Assembly: GCA_025455225.1 (NCBI GenBank)
Contig: JALOMY010000302.1
Location: 1 to 7,234, forward strand
Source: Cyclobacteriaceae bacterium
GTDB lineage: Bacteria; Bacteroidota; Bacteroidia; Cytophagales; Cyclobacteriaceae
Length of the DNA: 7,234 bases
Reading direction: 5' to 3'
Below are positions 6,211 through 7,234 of the stretch, one piece after another; position 1 is the stretch's first letter, and each line of letters starts with the position of its first letter. Below the pieces are notes generated by a model, which did no database searches, was not told where the DNA came from, and saw only the letters and a program-made list of their open reading frames with translations. The translations under genes were made by a program, and so were the position numbers.

Positions 6211-6289
6211 TGTGATTTTCATCAGAAAAAAGGGTGCTTCTGTAACTTTAATCACCGGGACAGGGTGATATTGTGTAACCTATGTCACA
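6211..6289. promoter_or_regulatory. Array of three CRP/FNR-like operator motifs
   Basis: Three 16-bp motifs fit TGTGA-N6-TCACA, the site shape of CRP and several other CRP/FNR-family regulators. They are TGTGATTTTCATCAGA (6211-6226, 9 of 10 consensus bases), TGTAACTTTAATCACC (6241-6256, 8 of 10) and TGTAACCTATGTCACA (6274-6289, 9 of 10). The third sits inside a longer dyad, TGTGTAAC-CTAT-GTCACACA (6272-6291). The centres (6218.5, 6248.5, 6281.5) are 30 and 33 bp apart, near three helical turns, so bound dimers would lie roughly on one face. A hairpin-like dyad, ATCACC/GGTGAT (6251-6256 and 6264-6269), overlaps the middle site. The region separates divergent sqr and amidase genes and could serve either; the nearest motif is about 65 bp upstream of the inferred sqr start of transcription. 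The rest of the 274-bp gap shows no gene. Confidence 0.5.
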
Positions 6290-6404
6290 CAGACAATTCT
6301 GAGCGAATTACGAATAAGGAAATTCTCTTAAAGAAATTGCCAGGATCGTTATTGTATATTACCTCTTTCTTTATCTTGAGTGTTCATTTAAATTGAAAAT
6401 AGTC

Positions 6405-7234
6405 TTGAAGCGAATTGTGTTCATGTTCGTTGCCGTTCTGGTACTCCAGGCTTGCACGAAACAAGAAAAAGTCGGCCAGTTGAACCGGATTGACCTTGAT
6501 GAAATCACCATAAAGCAATTAAAGGAAGGTTATGAAAAAGGAAGCTTTACCATCAGTGAGGTGGTGAATGAATATCTGACGCGTATCCAGGAATCAGATA
6601 AGAGCGGTCCGATGTTAAATTCAATTATCTATGTTAATCCGGATGCCTTAAAAGAAGCGGAAGAACTTGAACGTGAACTTGCTGAGGGAAAGAGCAGGGG
6701 GCCCTTACATGGGATACCAGTCATTCTTAAAGATAATATTGACACGAAGGCTATGCCGACTACAGCGGGAGCTGTTGTTTTAAAAAATTCCTATCCCGCA
6801 AAGGACAGCTGGATAACCCGGAAGCTCATCGAAGCCGGTGCTGTTATTATCGCGAAAGCCAACCTCAGTGAGTGGGCGAATTTCAGAGGTGCCATTTCAT
6901 CCAGTGGTTGGAGTGGTGTTGGCGGACAAACCCGAAACCCGTATGTGCTGGATCGTACGCCCTGTGGATCGAGCTCTGGCTCGGGTGTAGCAGTTGCTGC
7001 TAATTTCTGTTCATTCGCCATCGGTACAGAGACGAATGGATCAATTGTTTGTCCTTCGCACATTAATGGCATAGTAGGATTAAAACCTACCGTTGGGCTT
7101 CTTTCACGATCCGGAATTATCCCGATTTCATTTTCGCAGGATACGCCTGGACCCATGGCACGAACTGTAGAAGATGTTGCCTGGGCATTGGGTACTATGG
7201 TTGGAATCGATTCAACCGATCACAAGACCCTCGA
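6405..7234 (+). CDS. Amidase-signature family lipoprotein, N-terminal part (cut by right window edge)
   Basis: The frame is open to the edge, giving about 276 residues. No ATG fits a full signal peptide: ATG 6423 leaves no basic n-region, whereas TTG 6405 gives MKRIVFMFVAVLVLQAC with lipobox LQAC and lipidated Cys17. TTG 6393 is also possible. The amidase-signature Ser-cisSer-Lys triad is complete, counting from TTG 6405: Lys109 in GIPVILKDNIDT, cis-Ser189 in CGSSSGSGVAVAA, and nucleophile Ser213 in GTETNGSIVCP. The 24-residue spacing between the two serines is the usual one. GIVGLKPTVGLLSRSGIIPI follows, as in GatA-like amidases and peptide amidases. The lipid anchor and the ETNGSIVCP loop favour a periplasmic amide or peptide-amide hydrolase over the cytoplasmic tRNA amidotransferase subunit GatA. 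The substrate is unknown. The gene diverges from sqr and shares its upstream region with the CRP-like motifs. A tentative promoter is TTG 6352-6354 with TATCTTGA at 6372-6379. Confidence 0.85.
   Translation, partial: MKRIVFMFVAVLVLQACTKQEKVGQLNRIDLDEITIKQLKEGYEKGSFTISEVVNEYLTRIQESDKSGPMLNSIIYVNPDALKEAEELERELAEGKSRGPLHGIPVILKDNIDTKAMPTTAGAVVLKNSYPAKDSWITRKLIEAGAVIIAKANLSEWANFRGAISSSGWSGVGGQTRNPYVLDRTPCGSSSGSGVAVAANFCSFAIGTETNGSIVCPSHINGIVGLKPTVGLLSRSGIIPISFSQDTPGPMARTVEDVAWALGTMVGIDSTDHKTL

Noticed and set aside
6791..7156. Minus-strand ORF of 121 residues opposite the amidase
   Set aside because: It lies antisense to the catalytic core of the amidase, and its Pro-rich, low-complexity translation has no family resemblance.
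1..7234. CRISPR array, tRNA or rRNA gene, insertion sequence or attachment site
   Set aside because: I saw no regularly spaced repeats beyond the two-copy element at 2694-2742, no cloverleaf or rRNA-like sequence, and no transposase or terminal inverted repeats.

Overview
The window looks like chromosomal DNA of a Bacteroidota bacterium, probably of the Cytophagales/Chitinophagales kind. The evidence is two lipoproteins of types common in that phylum (a FISUMP-domain protein and a DUF6252/YD-repeat-like protein), an acidic stretch after a lipobox cysteine (CQDEE) like the Bacteroidota surface-lipoprotein export signal, gene starts without Shine-Dalgarno sequences, and two matches to the Bacteroidota -7 promoter element TAnnTTTG. 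The assignment is inferred from gene content only.

Layout. Positions 1-733 (minus) hold the N-terminal part of an exported SPOR-domain protein that runs off the left edge. A 172-bp divergent intergenic region with a good promoter match leads to a FISUMP lipoprotein (906-1550, plus). This gene converges, with a 12-bp gap, on a second lipoprotein (1563-2672, minus). Upstream of that gene lies a 30-nt-period direct repeat. Next is a two-domain GNAT acetyltransferase (2811-3886, minus) that is split by a single-base frameshift near 3684-3690. A strong intrinsic terminator (3939-3971) separates it from the centrepiece.

The centrepiece is a compact minus-strand operon read from 6130 to 3997. Its order is sulfide:quinone oxidoreductase (sqr), a TusE/DsrC-type sulfur carrier with a single C-terminal cysteine, and a DsrE2-type sulfurtransferase. 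The gaps are 30 and 22 nt. The likely logic is that SQR oxidises sulfide at the membrane and passes electrons to quinone, while the two cysteine proteins accept or carry the sulfane sulfur. No rhodanese, TusA, Hdr-like or persulfide dioxygenase gene lies in the window.

The 274-bp region between sqr and a divergent amidase-signature lipoprotein (from about 6405, plus, cut by the right edge) contains three CRP/FNR-like motifs of the form TGTRA-N6-TCANN. Their centres are 30 and 33 bp apart, about three helical turns each. There is also a Bacteroidota-type -7 element 29 nt before the sqr start. The sulfide operon may therefore be under stacked CRP/FNR-family control.
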